Shown here one piece after another: positions 42,861-52,372 of a DNA stretch of 64,000 nucleotides. A program made the position numbers and the translations under genes. How positions within the stretch are numbered: the first letter of the stretch is position 1; each line of letters starts with the position of its first letter. Origin of the DNA: Ignavibacteriales bacterium. GTDB lineage: Bacteria > Bacteroidota > Ignavibacteria > Ignavibacteriales > Ignavibacteriaceae. A model generated the notes under the pieces. It did not search any database, was not told the DNA's origin, and saw only the letters and a program-made list of their open reading frames with translations. The stretch is taken from positions 310,001 through 374,000 of the forward strand of contig DPRR01000028.1 in the NCBI GenBank assembly GCA_003538625.1, given 5' to 3'.

Positions 42861-44150
42861 TTATAAAACTTCTTCTAAAGACTCTTTATGCGCTTTAATC
42901 GTCTTATCCAAGTCTTCTTTGTTGTGCACGGTCGAAACAAACAAGGCTTCAAATTGAGCCGGTGCAAGATAGATTCCGCGGTTTAACATTTCGTGAAAAT
43001 ATTTTCCGTACAATGCAGTATCAGAAGCTAAGGCAGACTTAAAATCATTAACAGGATTTTCTGTAAAGAACATACACATCATAGAACCAACACGATTCAT
43101 TGCATAATTTTTTCCAACAGATTTTAAGTTTTCCTTAAATCCATTTTCTAAATACATCGAAGCTTTTTCTAACTGCACATAAATTTCGGGATGTTCTTTA
43201 ATGTTTGATATCGCCGCAAATCCTGCACACATTGCAAGTGGATTACCGCTAAGCGTTCCTGCCTGGTAAACAGGACCGCTAGGTGAAAGCATTTCCATAA
43301 TTTCTCTCTTACCGCCAAACGCACCAACAGGTAAACCGCCGCCAATAATTTTTCCGAAGGTTGAAAGATCAGGCTTAACTCCCAAAATTTCCTGTGCACC
43401 GCCAGCAGCAACACGAAATCCTGTCATTACTTCATCAAAAATTAAAACTATGCCTTCTTCATTACAGATTTCTCTTAGCTCAACAAGAAAATCCGCATTA
43501 GCCTGTACAACACCCATATTGCCGGCGATTGGTTCTATTATAATTGCTGCAATTTGTTCGTGGTATTGTGTAACCAATTCTTTAACAGAATTAATATTAT
43601 TGTAATCAGCAAGCAAAGTATCTGATGCATTTGCTTTTGTAACTCCCGGAGAAGTTGGAACACCAAACGTTAATGCACCGCTTCCGGCTTTAATTAAAAA
43701 ATGATCTGCGTGTCCGTGATAGCATCCTTCAAATTTTATAAACTTATCTCGTCCAGTGTATCCGCGAGCTAAGCGCACGGCGCTCATTGTTGCCTCTGTT
43801 CCGCTGTTAACCATTCTTACCATTTCAACCGAAGGAACGAGCTCAGTAATAAGTTGAGCCATCTTTACTTCCATTTCGGTTGGTGCGCCAAAGCTTGTTC
43901 CATTTTCAAAAGTACGCTTTAAAGCTTCTTTGATAAATGGTGGATTATGCCCGAATAAATGAGGTCCCCAGCTTCCGATGTAGTCAATGTATTCGTTACC
44001 ATCAACATCATAAAGTTTTGAGCCGCTTCCTCTTTCAATAAAAATTGGATCGCCGCCAACTGATTTGAATGCTCTAACAGGTGAATTAACTCCACCGGGA
44101 ATAAATCTTTTTGCTTTTTCGAATAACTGTTTGCTTTTTGTTGTGTTCAT
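42861..44150 (-). CDS. hemL: Glutamate-1-semialdehyde 2,1-aminomutase
   Basis: HemL turns glutamate-1-semialdehyde into 5-aminolevulinate, the C5-pathway precursor of haem, in the cytoplasm. The 429-residue, fold-type I PLP enzyme has K267 in 'FGKIIGGGLPVGAFGG' as the Schiff-base lysine, 'NSGTEATMSAVRLARG' for phosphate binding and 'IFDEVMTGFR' with the PLP Asp. All are intact. The next enzymes of the pathway here, hemB and hemG, are 16-18 kb to the right in a separate leftward run. Confidence 0.96.
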   Translation of the reverse strand: MNTTKSKQLFEKAKRFIPGGVNSPVRAFKSVGGDPIFIERGSGSKLYDVDGNEYIDYIGSWGPHLFGHNPPFIKEALKRTFENGTSFGAPTEMEVKMAQLITELVPSVEMVRMVNSGTEATMSAVRLARGYTGRDKFIKFEGCYHGHADHFLIKAGSGALTFGVPTSPGVTKANASDTLLADYNNINSVKELVTQYHEQIAAIIIEPIAGNMGVVQANADFLVELREICNEEGIVLIFDEVMTGFRVAAGGAQEILGVKPDLSTFGKIIGGGLPVGAFGGKREIMEMLSPSGPVYQAGTLSGNPLAMCAGFAAISNIKEHPEIYVQLEKASMYLENGFKENLKSVGKNYAMNRVGSMMCMFFTENPVNDFKSALASDTALYGKYFHEMLNRGIYLAPAQFEALFVSTVHNKEDLDKTIKAHKESLEEVL

Positions 44151-44188
44151 ATTTTTAGAATTTAGGTGAATAAATAATTCTATGTGAA

Positions 44189-44261
44189 ACTTAGTGTTCT
44201 AAGTGTCTAAGGGGTAAAAAATCTACCACTAAGTCACGAAAAGCACTTAGAATCACTTAGT
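44189..44261. repeat. Inverted repeat whose right arm contains the 5'-nucleotidase stop codon
   Basis: ACTTAGTGTTCTAAGTG (44189-44205) is matched in reverse by CACTTAGAATCACTTAGT (44244-44261), with one substitution and one single-base gap. The loop carries related words ('ctaagtcacg'). The right arm overlaps the last codons and the stop (44257-44259) of the gene to its right. The word pattern CTTAGTG is that of a dispersed repeat. Confidence 0.62.
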
Positions 44262-46020
44262 TAAAAAGTATTTTGTAATCTTTTTCTTTGCCTGCTTTCC
44301 AATAATCTTCGGGAACAACTTTCCAGTTGCCTAATAATTTTGGCGTAACGATTTTTTCTTTCTCAATCCATTTCATCAGGTAATATCTCAAATCCTTTTC
44401 AGTTGAATTGATAACGCGTTTAGATAAATCTTCCTGCGGAATTTTAGCGCCGCGGGTTAAATGTCCACCACCGCCATTCCCACGGTAAGAGTTAACGGCA
44501 ACCTTATACACCTTGTTTAACTCAAAAGATTTTCCGTTTGAGAAATTTTTTATAGTCACTCTTGATCCGACAGGCTTTGTTACATCAACAACATAATCAA
44601 TTCCTGCTGCTGATTCAAAATTGTAATATCTTTCCACTAGTTCGGGTGATTTACTTCGCTCAGAAAACTTTAGTTTTCCGTTTTCATCAAGTTTAAATTT
44701 TAGAAGATGATCATCTTCATTTTTCATCTGATTTAACCAGTTGCCGTAAGAGTATTCAAGATAATCTTTAATTTCCTGTCCGCTTAGCTCCATTGTGTAA
44801 AGAAGATTTTCATATCTGTAAAGATCAAACATATCTCTTACGAAAACAGCGCCTTTATCTATCCTGGCATTAAATGAAAGTGGAGCGGAGAAAGATAAAT
44901 CTGCATCCGTAAGATTAAGCTGTATAGTGTGAATAAGATCAACAAACTTTGAAGGACCAAAAATTGCATCTCGGGATGAAATTGTTTCTGTAAATTCCCC
45001 CACAGAACGGGACACATAATTTTTAACCTCCTGCAGATTGTTTTTATATCGATCCATAAAATCTGGATCGGCAGCAAAGTTCTTCATATCAATCAATTCA
45101 CCAGTAACATTTTTTTTATCATAGATCATACAGATTTTATCATAATTTAAAATATAATTAGCAACAGCAATATTTCTTGCACCGGATGTTGTACCAAGAA
45201 TTAAAACTTCCTTACCGGAAGGACCCTTTGTTTTAAAATTCCAACCCGCATGATCGTGCCCAACAAAAACAACATCCAAACCATCAACCTTTTCTGCAAC
45301 AAGACGGGAAGCATTTTCATTTTTATAAGTGTTTTCATTTTCGTTGTTGTATGTATAATCAACCCCGGCATGAAATAAACCAATCATTAAATCCGGCTGC
45401 TCGGTTTCTCTGATTTTTTTAACCCATTTTTGAGCAGTTTCTATCATATCGTCAAACCTTATTCCGGACCAAATTTTTTCCGGAAGCCATTGCGGAATAG
45501 CCGGGGTTATCAAACCAAGTACAGCAATTTTAACTCCGCCTCTTTCGATTATAGTGTATGGTTTAAAATAAGATTCGTTTGTTTTTATGTTGATAGCATT
45601 AGCTGCGAGCCACGGAAAATTTATTTCTTTATTGAACTTATCATAAACATCGTGTCCTGTTTCAATATCATGATTGCCTACTGTTCCGGCATCATATTTC
45701 ATATAATTCATTACATCAGCATAAAGGTGAAGCGTATCAGTCTTTTCAAAATTGTAATAATAAACAGTTGGATCGCCCTGAAGAATATCTCCGTTATCTA
45801 ACAAAAAAACAATTTGATTTGAGTCTGCACGCTGTTCTTTAAGATAAGTTGTAACCCTTGCAAGAGAAGAGTTTGTTTCTTTATTTTCTTTAAGATCATA
45901 AGGGAAGATTGCGCCATGCACATCGCTTGTTTCCATAATTTTAACAATAATGGTTTGGGCAAATACAGAAATTGAAAATAAAAAGATAATAGCTAAAGCA
46001 ACTAAAAATCGTGATGTCAT
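44257..46020 (-). CDS. Exported bifunctional 5'-nucleotidase/2',3'-cyclic phosphodiesterase
   Basis: A 587-residue UshA/CpdB-like enzyme. A signal peptide (ends VFAQT) is followed by a calcineurin-like phosphoesterase domain with 'METSDVHGAIFP', 'DNGDILQG', 'GNHDIETG' and 'GHDHAGW'. The C-terminal 5'-nucleotidase domain holds 'NSYRGNGGGGHLTRG', the substrate-binding segment. It likely releases nucleosides and phosphate from extracellular nucleotides in the periplasm. Its 3' end lies in an inverted-repeat arm (44244-44261). Confidence 0.91.
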   Translation of the reverse strand: MTSRFLVALAIIFLFSISVFAQTIIVKIMETSDVHGAIFPYDLKENKETNSSLARVTTYLKEQRADSNQIVFLLDNGDILQGDPTVYYYNFEKTDTLHLYADVMNYMKYDAGTVGNHDIETGHDVYDKFNKEINFPWLAANAINIKTNESYFKPYTIIERGGVKIAVLGLITPAIPQWLPEKIWSGIRFDDMIETAQKWVKKIRETEQPDLMIGLFHAGVDYTYNNENENTYKNENASRLVAEKVDGLDVVFVGHDHAGWNFKTKGPSGKEVLILGTTSGARNIAVANYILNYDKICMIYDKKNVTGELIDMKNFAADPDFMDRYKNNLQEVKNYVSRSVGEFTETISSRDAIFGPSKFVDLIHTIQLNLTDADLSFSAPLSFNARIDKGAVFVRDMFDLYRYENLLYTMELSGQEIKDYLEYSYGNWLNQMKNEDDHLLKFKLDENGKLKFSERSKSPELVERYYNFESAAGIDYVVDVTKPVGSRVTIKNFSNGKSFELNKVYKVAVNSYRGNGGGGHLTRGAKIPQEDLSKRVINSTEKDLRYYLMKWIEKEKIVTPKLLGNWKVVPEDYWKAGKEKDYKILFN

Positions 46021-46081
46021 TTTTGATTATCCGTTTGAATTTTGGTTTGTAAGATAATAAAATGATTGATAACAGGTTATG

Positions 46082-46110
46082 AAAAAAGGCGACCGTTTCT
46101 GATCGCCTTA
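46082..46110 (-). terminator. Intrinsic terminator after the tricorn-type protease gene
   Basis: On the reverse strand AAGGCGA pairs with TCGCCTT (46103-46109 and 46086-46092) across a ten-base loop and is followed by a T-run, complement of the A-run at 46082-46087. It lies 63-90 bp after the tricorn-type gene stop at 46173. Confidence 0.8.
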
Positions 46111-46135
46111 AAAGAATTTGAGTAGAAAAAAATAG

Positions 46136-46156
46136 ATTCCGGGTCAAGCCCGGAAT
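46136..46156. repeat. Short GC-rich palindrome (ATTCCGGG...CCCGGAAT)
   Basis: ATTCCGGG at 46136-46143 pairs perfectly with CCCGGAAT at 46149-46156 over a five-base loop. It lies 17 bp past the protease stop and before the terminator. It resembles dispersed 'cccggaatgac' repeats found in many genomes; the family is inferred from memory. Confidence 0.55.
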
Positions 46157-46172
46157 GACAAAATAATTAAAC

Positions 46173-49100
46173 TTATCTTTTTTCGTACGGCGGTTGTTTA
46201 GGATTTACAGGTGGATTTAGTTTATGTAATCGCATTACTTCTTCAATTGCCTTTTCAAGTTGATTATCAACACCCTTTGAAAGTTTTGAATAATCTTCAG
46301 GTACATCGATATCAGGATCAACACCGTGACCTTCTTTAAACCATGTTCCATCCGGGTTATATTGTCTGAAGGTTGGAACAGTTACATTACCGCCATCAAT
46401 TAATGTTGGTGCGCCCGAAATTCCTATTAATCCGCCCCATGTTCTTGAGCCAATTAGGGGACCAACGCCAGATTTGCGGAAAAAGTCGGGAAATGCATCA
46501 CCGCCGGATCCGCTCCAACCATTTATTAGCATTACCTTAGGACCGAAATTTGCGACAGCCGGAAACTGCCAATTCTTTCCATCCCTAACAGCAAAAAAAG
46601 CAAGTGGTTTTCGATTTAAAAGTTCAACAAAGCGATCAGGAATTTGTCCGCCATTGTTAAATCTTTCATCAATTATCAACCCTTCTTTTGTAAACTGTCC
46701 GCTAAATTGTCTTACAAGTTCATCCTGTCCATCAATGCCGGTACTCGGCACATAGATATATCCAATCTTTCCATTAGTTGCGTCATCAACTCTTTTTCTT
46801 TTTGATTCAATCCATTCAAGATTTCTTAATCTTGTTTCATCGTTAATTGTTTTAATAATAATATTCCATGCCCCGTCAATTGAGGGCTTATCATTGACTG
46901 TTAATTCAATTGTTTTATCAGCCAGCCCCTCAAAAGCAGCCCACGGATCCTGCGTAACATCAATTGCAACTCCGTTAACAGCAAGAATATAATTTCCTTC
47001 TTTAACTTTTAATCCCGAAGCCAACAGCGGCGAACGAACTTCAGTATCCCAATCCGCACCATTTATAATTCTTTTAATTCTGTAAGCGCCATTGTTTAAA
47101 TCCCAGTCAATACCAAGATATCCCACGGGTCTTTGAAGTGTAGTTTCGTCATCGCCTCCGCCTCGATAGGTGTGAGATGAACTTAGCTCGGCTATAAGTT
47201 CTCCGATGATAAAATTTACATCACCTCTTGTAACAGCGTTATCAATCAAATCTCCGTATTGCTTTCGCATTACCTTCCAATCAACTCCGTGCATATTTTT
47301 ATCATAGAAAAAATCACGCTGTAATCTCCATACATCAGTAAAAATTTGTTTCCATTCTTCACGCGGCACAACAGTCATTTCCATTTGATTGGTCGGGAGT
47401 TTTTTATCCAGCTTCTGATCGGGGGCAATATCAACAACAGAATAAGCATTTTGTTTTGCTACCAGGAGTTTTTTTTCATCCGCAGAAATTTGAAAAGCAT
47501 CTGCATCCTCTACTATTGTTTTTTCCTCTCTCTTATCCAAATCAAAATATCCAAGAATTTTTTTCTTATCGGCGGAACCGCTGTTTGGCATACGGTGAAA
47601 AATTACTTTACCGGCTACAGTCTGCAAGTTGGCATAATTACCTGCCGCGGGCGGAAGAATTACAACCCGTTGTTCAAATCCATCAAAATCTATTTTTACT
47701 TCTTTTATTTTCGATTCGTCTTTTTTCTCTTCCTTCTTTTCATCTTTCTTTTCATTGGTCTTCTTCTCATCATCATTTTTAACTACCGTTGAATCATTTT
47801 TTGGAGCAAGAGGAGAGGCTATTTCTTTGGTTAATGTAACGGCGGCAATTTCGGTTGAGTTTGGATATATCCAGGTGCCGTCAAAATCACTATAAACTGG
47901 TTTGAAATTTCTGTTTGTTAAGAAGAATAAATATTTACCGGAAGGATCAAAAACAGGTTTTGAGTCTTTATAATAACCGGAGGTAACCTGATGAATTTTT
48001 CCTTCCCTTTTATCAAAGATAGCAATAGCAGTAGTATTGCTTTCAAGGTCTTTTGCATAAGTAATATATCTGCTGTCGGAAGACCAGCTAATAGAAAAAT
48101 TTTCGAGATCACCTTCGTACAACCATAACAGCTTATCAACATTAACAACAGTTTCATTGGTAAGATCATAAACATAAATTGTCATTGTTTGATCAACAAA
48201 TGCAAGTGATTTGCTATCCGGAGACCAGAATATTTTATATCTGAATCCTTCACCAAGCGAAGTCAGTTTTTTTTCCTTAAAGGGGTTTTCAAAGTCCTTT
48301 ATTGTCAATTCATATTCACCTGAACGATCGCTAAAGTATGCAATATATTTTCCGTTAGGAGAATAAGAAGGATATCTTTCCGCAACCCCTGATGATTGTG
48401 TAAGATTAATAACTGGACCATTTTCTGTCGGGACTGAAAATATTTCTCCACGCGCTTCAAATAAAGTTCGGTTGCCGTTGTAAGACAAAGAAAAATTCTG
48501 AATCATCTTCTCAACATTTACATTGCGAGCCATTAAAGTTGATTCATCAGTAACAACATTAATTTTTACTTCACGATATTTTTCTGTTGTAAGGTCCAGC
48601 AAGTAAAGAAGTCCGCCGGCTTCAAAAACAATTTCATTATTTCCAATAGACGGAAAATGAATATCAAACTCATTAAAACTGGTTACTTGTTTGGTTTGCC
48701 TGGTTGATAGATCATAGTACCAAATATTATTTCTTTTGTTTTCGCCCCGATCGGATAAGAAGTAAATTTTATTTCCGCTCCACATTGGAAATTCATCGTT
48801 AGCAATATTGTTAGTAATATTTTCTGCAGTTTGTTTTTCAAAATCATAAATAAAGATATCTGGCGCCATTCCACCCAAATATCTTTTCCATGTTCTAAAT
48901 GCCCGGCTAATGGGGGTGTATGCTATCTGTTTTGCATCAGGAGAAATAACACCAAATTCTGCATAAGACAGTGGAAGTTTTTCAGGGAACCCGCCGTCTT
49001 TAGAAACTTTATAGAATTGATTGAAGCGCTGCTTTCCGCTTTCTCGTGATGAGGCAAAGAGCAAAGAATTACCATCCGGATACCAATCAATTATTCTATC

Positions 49101-49427
49101 TGCCATTCCATGATGAGTAATTCTTTTTGGCAGCCCGCCCATTGACGGCATAACATACACATCCAGGTTGCCATTGTAATTTCCGCTAAAGGCGATTTGC
49201 TGACCATCGGGAGAAAATCTGGATAGCAATTCTGTTCCCTTTGCAGAGGTTAGTTTGTATGCCGTGCCACCTTCTTTAGCAACAATCCAAACATCGCCTC
49301 CGTATGTAAACGTAATTTGTGTTTTGGAGACATCGGGATATTGAAACATCCTTGCGTTTATTTGGGCATTAATATTGCAAAGTGTAAAGATAAACAGAAA
49401 CAAAAAACTAAAGGTAAAGTTTTTCAT
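46173..49427 (-). CDS. Exported tricorn-like S41 peptidase with beta-propeller and PDZ domains
   Basis: A 1084-residue protein with a signal peptide (MKNFTFSFLFLFIFTLCNINAQ). Residues about 40-560 form two TolB/DPP-like beta-propellers with repeated 'SPDGKQIAF'-style motifs. A charged Lys/Glu linker lies near 550-590. Then come the tricorn C1/PDZ regions, with H in 'ELSSSHTYRGGG', and the S41 catalytic Ser in 'GWSGSGGDAFPDFF'. It would cut peptides in the periplasm or at the surface. It is probably active. The terminator lies at 46082-46110. Confidence 0.92.
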   Translation of the reverse strand: MKNFTFSFLFLFIFTLCNINAQINARMFQYPDVSKTQITFTYGGDVWIVAKEGGTAYKLTSAKGTELLSRFSPDGQQIAFSGNYNGNLDVYVMPSMGGLPKRITHHGMADRIIDWYPDGNSLLFASSRESGKQRFNQFYKVSKDGGFPEKLPLSYAEFGVISPDAKQIAYTPISRAFRTWKRYLGGMAPDIFIYDFEKQTAENITNNIANDEFPMWSGNKIYFLSDRGENKRNNIWYYDLSTRQTKQVTSFNEFDIHFPSIGNNEIVFEAGGLLYLLDLTTEKYREVKINVVTDESTLMARNVNVEKMIQNFSLSYNGNRTLFEARGEIFSVPTENGPVINLTQSSGVAERYPSYSPNGKYIAYFSDRSGEYELTIKDFENPFKEKKLTSLGEGFRYKIFWSPDSKSLAFVDQTMTIYVYDLTNETVVNVDKLLWLYEGDLENFSISWSSDSRYITYAKDLESNTTAIAIFDKREGKIHQVTSGYYKDSKPVFDPSGKYLFFLTNRNFKPVYSDFDGTWIYPNSTEIAAVTLTKEIASPLAPKNDSTVVKNDDEKKTNEKKDEKKEEKKDESKIKEVKIDFDGFEQRVVILPPAAGNYANLQTVAGKVIFHRMPNSGSADKKKILGYFDLDKREEKTIVEDADAFQISADEKKLLVAKQNAYSVVDIAPDQKLDKKLPTNQMEMTVVPREEWKQIFTDVWRLQRDFFYDKNMHGVDWKVMRKQYGDLIDNAVTRGDVNFIIGELIAELSSSHTYRGGGDDETTLQRPVGYLGIDWDLNNGAYRIKRIINGADWDTEVRSPLLASGLKVKEGNYILAVNGVAIDVTQDPWAAFEGLADKTIELTVNDKPSIDGAWNIIIKTINDETRLRNLEWIESKRKRVDDATNGKIGYIYVPSTGIDGQDELVRQFSGQFTKEGLIIDERFNNGGQIPDRFVELLNRKPLAFFAVRDGKNWQFPAVANFGPKVMLINGWSGSGGDAFPDFFRKSGVGPLIGSRTWGGLIGISGAPTLIDGGNVTVPTFRQYNPDGTWFKEGHGVDPDIDVPEDYSKLSKGVDNQLEKAIEEVMRLHKLNPPVNPKQPPYEKR

Positions 49428-49643
49428 AAATCCTCTGATAATGTTATTTAGAGAAATAATATTTTAATATGGCACTGGTTTTAACGAAAAAATATTATGA
49501 GATAAAGCAATAAATAAAATTAAGTAAATCCAGATTAAATAATTAAGTGTTGTGCTGGACGGAAAAACAGTTAGATAGACGGTAATCAAAAACAAAAAGG
49601 ATTAAATAAATTTTTAATTGTATTCTACGGCAAAAAACAGAGG

Positions 49644-50951
49644 TTATAATTCTCTAACCCAACGGCATATTAAATCTATACCTTCAAGTATATTGGAACA
49701 ATTCGCGTTTAGGAATACTTCATCAGGAGTTTTGTATGCCGGCAGTGTTTCTGCAGAGGCAAGCGCCTTTGCACCATCAAAATCTACATAAGCAAGGCGG
49801 GCCGTTAACTCACCCCCGGGTCTGCCAAAAACACTGCCCGGCAGAACAGCAACACCAGTATCCTCTAAAAGTTTTAGCGTTAATTGGCTGCTGTTTGTAA
49901 TTCCCCTTTTTTTGAGTTTGGAAGCATACCTGTTAAAATTACAAAACAAATAAAATCCTCCATCAGGCTTTGGCGCGCTGATACCAACCCTATCCAGTTT
50001 TTTATGAATTAATAAACCCAGCGATTTTAAAATTCTTCTTGTATTACAAAGATATCTTTCAATTCCAATTCCTCCTTTGAATGCGCAGACAGCGGCATAC
50101 TGAATAGGCGTGCTTGTGGAGGTAAATGTTTCACTTGCAAGCGATGACATTGCTTCAAGCAGCCAGTTAAGAGAAGTTGGAAAAGTGAACGTGCCAAGTC
50201 TCCATCCACCGGCACCACACCATTTGCTCAATCCACTGGATATTATAGTTCCTTCGGGATAGAATTTAGCAATTGAAATATGATTTCCTTCAAAATGAAG
50301 TTCGCCATAAATTTCATCTGAAAGCAAAACGATACGATATTTTTTTGCAACCTCTGCCAATTCTTTTAATTCGTTAACGGAGTAAGTTGCCCCTGTTGGA
50401 TTTGAGGGATAGTTTAGGATTACTATTCTCGGTCTATCGGGATCGAGTTTGCAAAGATTTTCTAAATCCTTTGCTGCAATTCGCCACTTGTTTTTTTCAT
50501 TTGTGTCCAGCCACTCAACATTTCTTCCAATAAATTTTGCCTGGGGGGCATAAGAAACCCAGCTGGGTGTTGGAATTACTAAATCGCCATAATAAACAAA
50601 CTGAAGTAAAAACATTAATTCCTTAGACCCGGGACCAATTAATACATTTTCTGCGTTACGTCTAATGCTGTTTCTTCTGGAATGATAGTCAGCTACCGCC
50701 GCTCTAAGTTCAGGTAACCCTCTAACCGGCAAATAATTTTTTTGATGAGCGTTAACTTTCAATTCATCAACCACCATTTGTGGAACAGGAAACGGGGACT
50801 GTCCCAATCCAAATTTATAAACCTTTCTTCCTTCGCGGATTAATTTGTCAGAGATTTCATTAATCAAAAGAGTTGCAGATAGATGTGCCCCTCTTACATT
50901 TAAATTTAAGCTTATATCAAAAGTATTTTTGTTATTATTACTTTTACTCAA
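49644..50951 (-). CDS. PLP-dependent class I/II aminotransferase coupled to a KamA-family gene
   Basis: A 435-residue fold-type I aminotransferase. K243 in 'SGLSKWCGAGGWR' is the Schiff-base lysine, N180 and P183 lie in 'NYPSNPTGA', and D212 with Y215 lie in 'SDEIYGELHF'. It is aspartate-aminotransferase-like. The start is TTG 50951, eight bases inside the end of the KamA-type gene, with GGAAA in front; no nearby ATG exists. The overlap says the two proteins are made together, so it likely acts on the product or substrate of the aminomutase-like enzyme. Confidence 0.88.
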   Translation of the reverse strand: MSKSNNNKNTFDISLNLNVRGAHLSATLLINEISDKLIREGRKVYKFGLGQSPFPVPQMVVDELKVNAHQKNYLPVRGLPELRAAVADYHSRRNSIRRNAENVLIGPGSKELMFLLQFVYYGDLVIPTPSWVSYAPQAKFIGRNVEWLDTNEKNKWRIAAKDLENLCKLDPDRPRIVILNYPSNPTGATYSVNELKELAEVAKKYRIVLLSDEIYGELHFEGNHISIAKFYPEGTIISSGLSKWCGAGGWRLGTFTFPTSLNWLLEAMSSLASETFTSTSTPIQYAAVCAFKGGIGIERYLCNTRRILKSLGLLIHKKLDRVGISAPKPDGGFYLFCNFNRYASKLKKRGITNSSQLTLKLLEDTGVAVLPGSVFGRPGGELTARLAYVDFDGAKALASAETLPAYKTPDEVFLNANCSNILEGIDLICRWVREL

Positions 50952-52272
50952 AATCGTTTTCCACTTCTTCGGGGGATAAAATTCTGTTTAATTCATCGGT
51001 AAAGAAAAATTTTTCCTCATCAAATGCCGGCTTTAAATCAGTATACCAGATAGCCTCTTCGTCATATTTTGCAAAAAATGGCCGGGCCGCCCAATTAGGA
51101 TCTCTTCCCTGAATCATTCTGAATACCATTACTTTTTCTTCTTTAACATCTGCAACGCCAAGTATCTGAACTTTTCCCGGGAGACAAGACATACTTGGTC
51201 CGCGAAGAGTTCTGCATATACCGCTAATGGATTGATAAGTTTTCTGGAAGATTTTCCACGCATCAACAAGCGGAATAGAAAAATAATGCTGTGCCCCGGT
51301 ATTACGAGCAACAAACATATAATATGGTATACAGCCAAGCGAAACTTGTTTCTTTAGCATCTCTTTCCAAATTTCAGCAGAATCATTAATATGTTTTAAA
51401 ACAGGTGATTGTGTTCTTATAACTGCACCGGTATCTAAAATATTTTTAATTGCTTCAGATACCACATCTGTACTGAGTTCAACTGGGTGATTAAAGTGTG
51501 CCATAAAGGCAAGGTGTTTTCCGGCTCGTCTCACATCTTCGAATAAAATTAATAAATCTTCAGCATCATCATCAGTTAAAAATCTGTATGGCCAATAACC
51601 AAGAGCCTTAGTTCCGATACGGATATTTTTTAAGTTCTCAAGATTTGCATCAAGCAAGGGGCGAATATATGTTTCTAAATGTTTAGTTTTCATTATTAAT
51701 GGATCGCCGCCGGTAAAAAGAACATCAGTAACTTCTTTATGCTCCTTTATATATTTAACAAGCAATTCTGATTCTTTGGATGCAAACTTTAAATCTTCCA
51801 TTCCCACAAACTGCGGCCAGCGAAAACAGAAGGTACAATATGCATGACAGGTTTGTCCCTGGCTCGGGAAAAACAAAACGGTCTGTCTATATTTATGCTG
51901 CATACCATAAAGTTTTTCTCCCTCTATCATAGGAACATTATGCTCAAGCTGCCCGGCGGGATGGGGATTAAGTTGCAACCTTATTTCATTTGCAGCTTCT
52001 TTTATTGCCGGCTTATCTGCACCGCTCTGAATAACAGACATCATCTTTTTATAATGCCCGGGGATCAGCATATCTTTTTGCGGAAAAGTCAGCTTAAACA
52101 TCGGATCGTCCGGAATATTGTTCCAGTCAATAAGATTATCTATAACATAATTGTTTGTTTTGAATGGAAGAACTGAACCAACCGTTTCTATTGCATCAAT
52201 CAATTCTACCGGGATTGATTCTATTTGGGGGATGTTTTTGAAGTTGTGAAGCATATATGAATTGTACTTCAT
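50944..52272 (-). CDS. KamA-family radical SAM protein (lysine 2,3-aminomutase-like, altered substrate site)
   Basis: A 442-residue radical SAM enzyme. The cluster motif is CX3CX2C (C142, C146, C149) and K367 in 'CLPGKVQIL' fits the PLP lysine of lysine 2,3-aminomutase. The two aspartates that bind the lysine side-chain amine in the known enzyme (Asp293 and Asp330, from memory) appear to be R323 and a serine/methionine stretch here, so the substrate is probably not lysine. AAGGAGA lies just before ATG 52272. It is translationally coupled to an aminotransferase. Confidence 0.86.
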   Translation of the reverse strand: MKYNSYMLHNFKNIPQIESIPVELIDAIETVGSVLPFKTNNYVIDNLIDWNNIPDDPMFKLTFPQKDMLIPGHYKKMMSVIQSGADKPAIKEAANEIRLQLNPHPAGQLEHNVPMIEGEKLYGMQHKYRQTVLFFPSQGQTCHAYCTFCFRWPQFVGMEDLKFASKESELLVKYIKEHKEVTDVLFTGGDPLIMKTKHLETYIRPLLDANLENLKNIRIGTKALGYWPYRFLTDDDAEDLLILFEDVRRAGKHLAFMAHFNHPVELSTDVVSEAIKNILDTGAVIRTQSPVLKHINDSAEIWKEMLKKQVSLGCIPYYMFVARNTGAQHYFSIPLVDAWKIFQKTYQSISGICRTLRGPSMSCLPGKVQILGVADVKEEKVMVFRMIQGRDPNWAARPFFAKYDEEAIWYTDLKPAFDEEKFFFTDELNRILSPEEVENDFE

Positions 52273-52372
52273 ACGCCATCTCCTTTCGGGCTTGTGTGAC
52301 TAATCTAAAAATTAGACTTGTTTACGAAATGAATTTTGTTGCAAGATAGCAAAAAAACAAAGAAAATCAAGG

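Noticed and set aside
47346..47792. 148-residue open frame opposite the tricorn-type protease
   Set aside because: It reads through the charged linker and propeller on the wrong strand; Phe/Leu-rich composition reflects complement of Lys/Glu codons.
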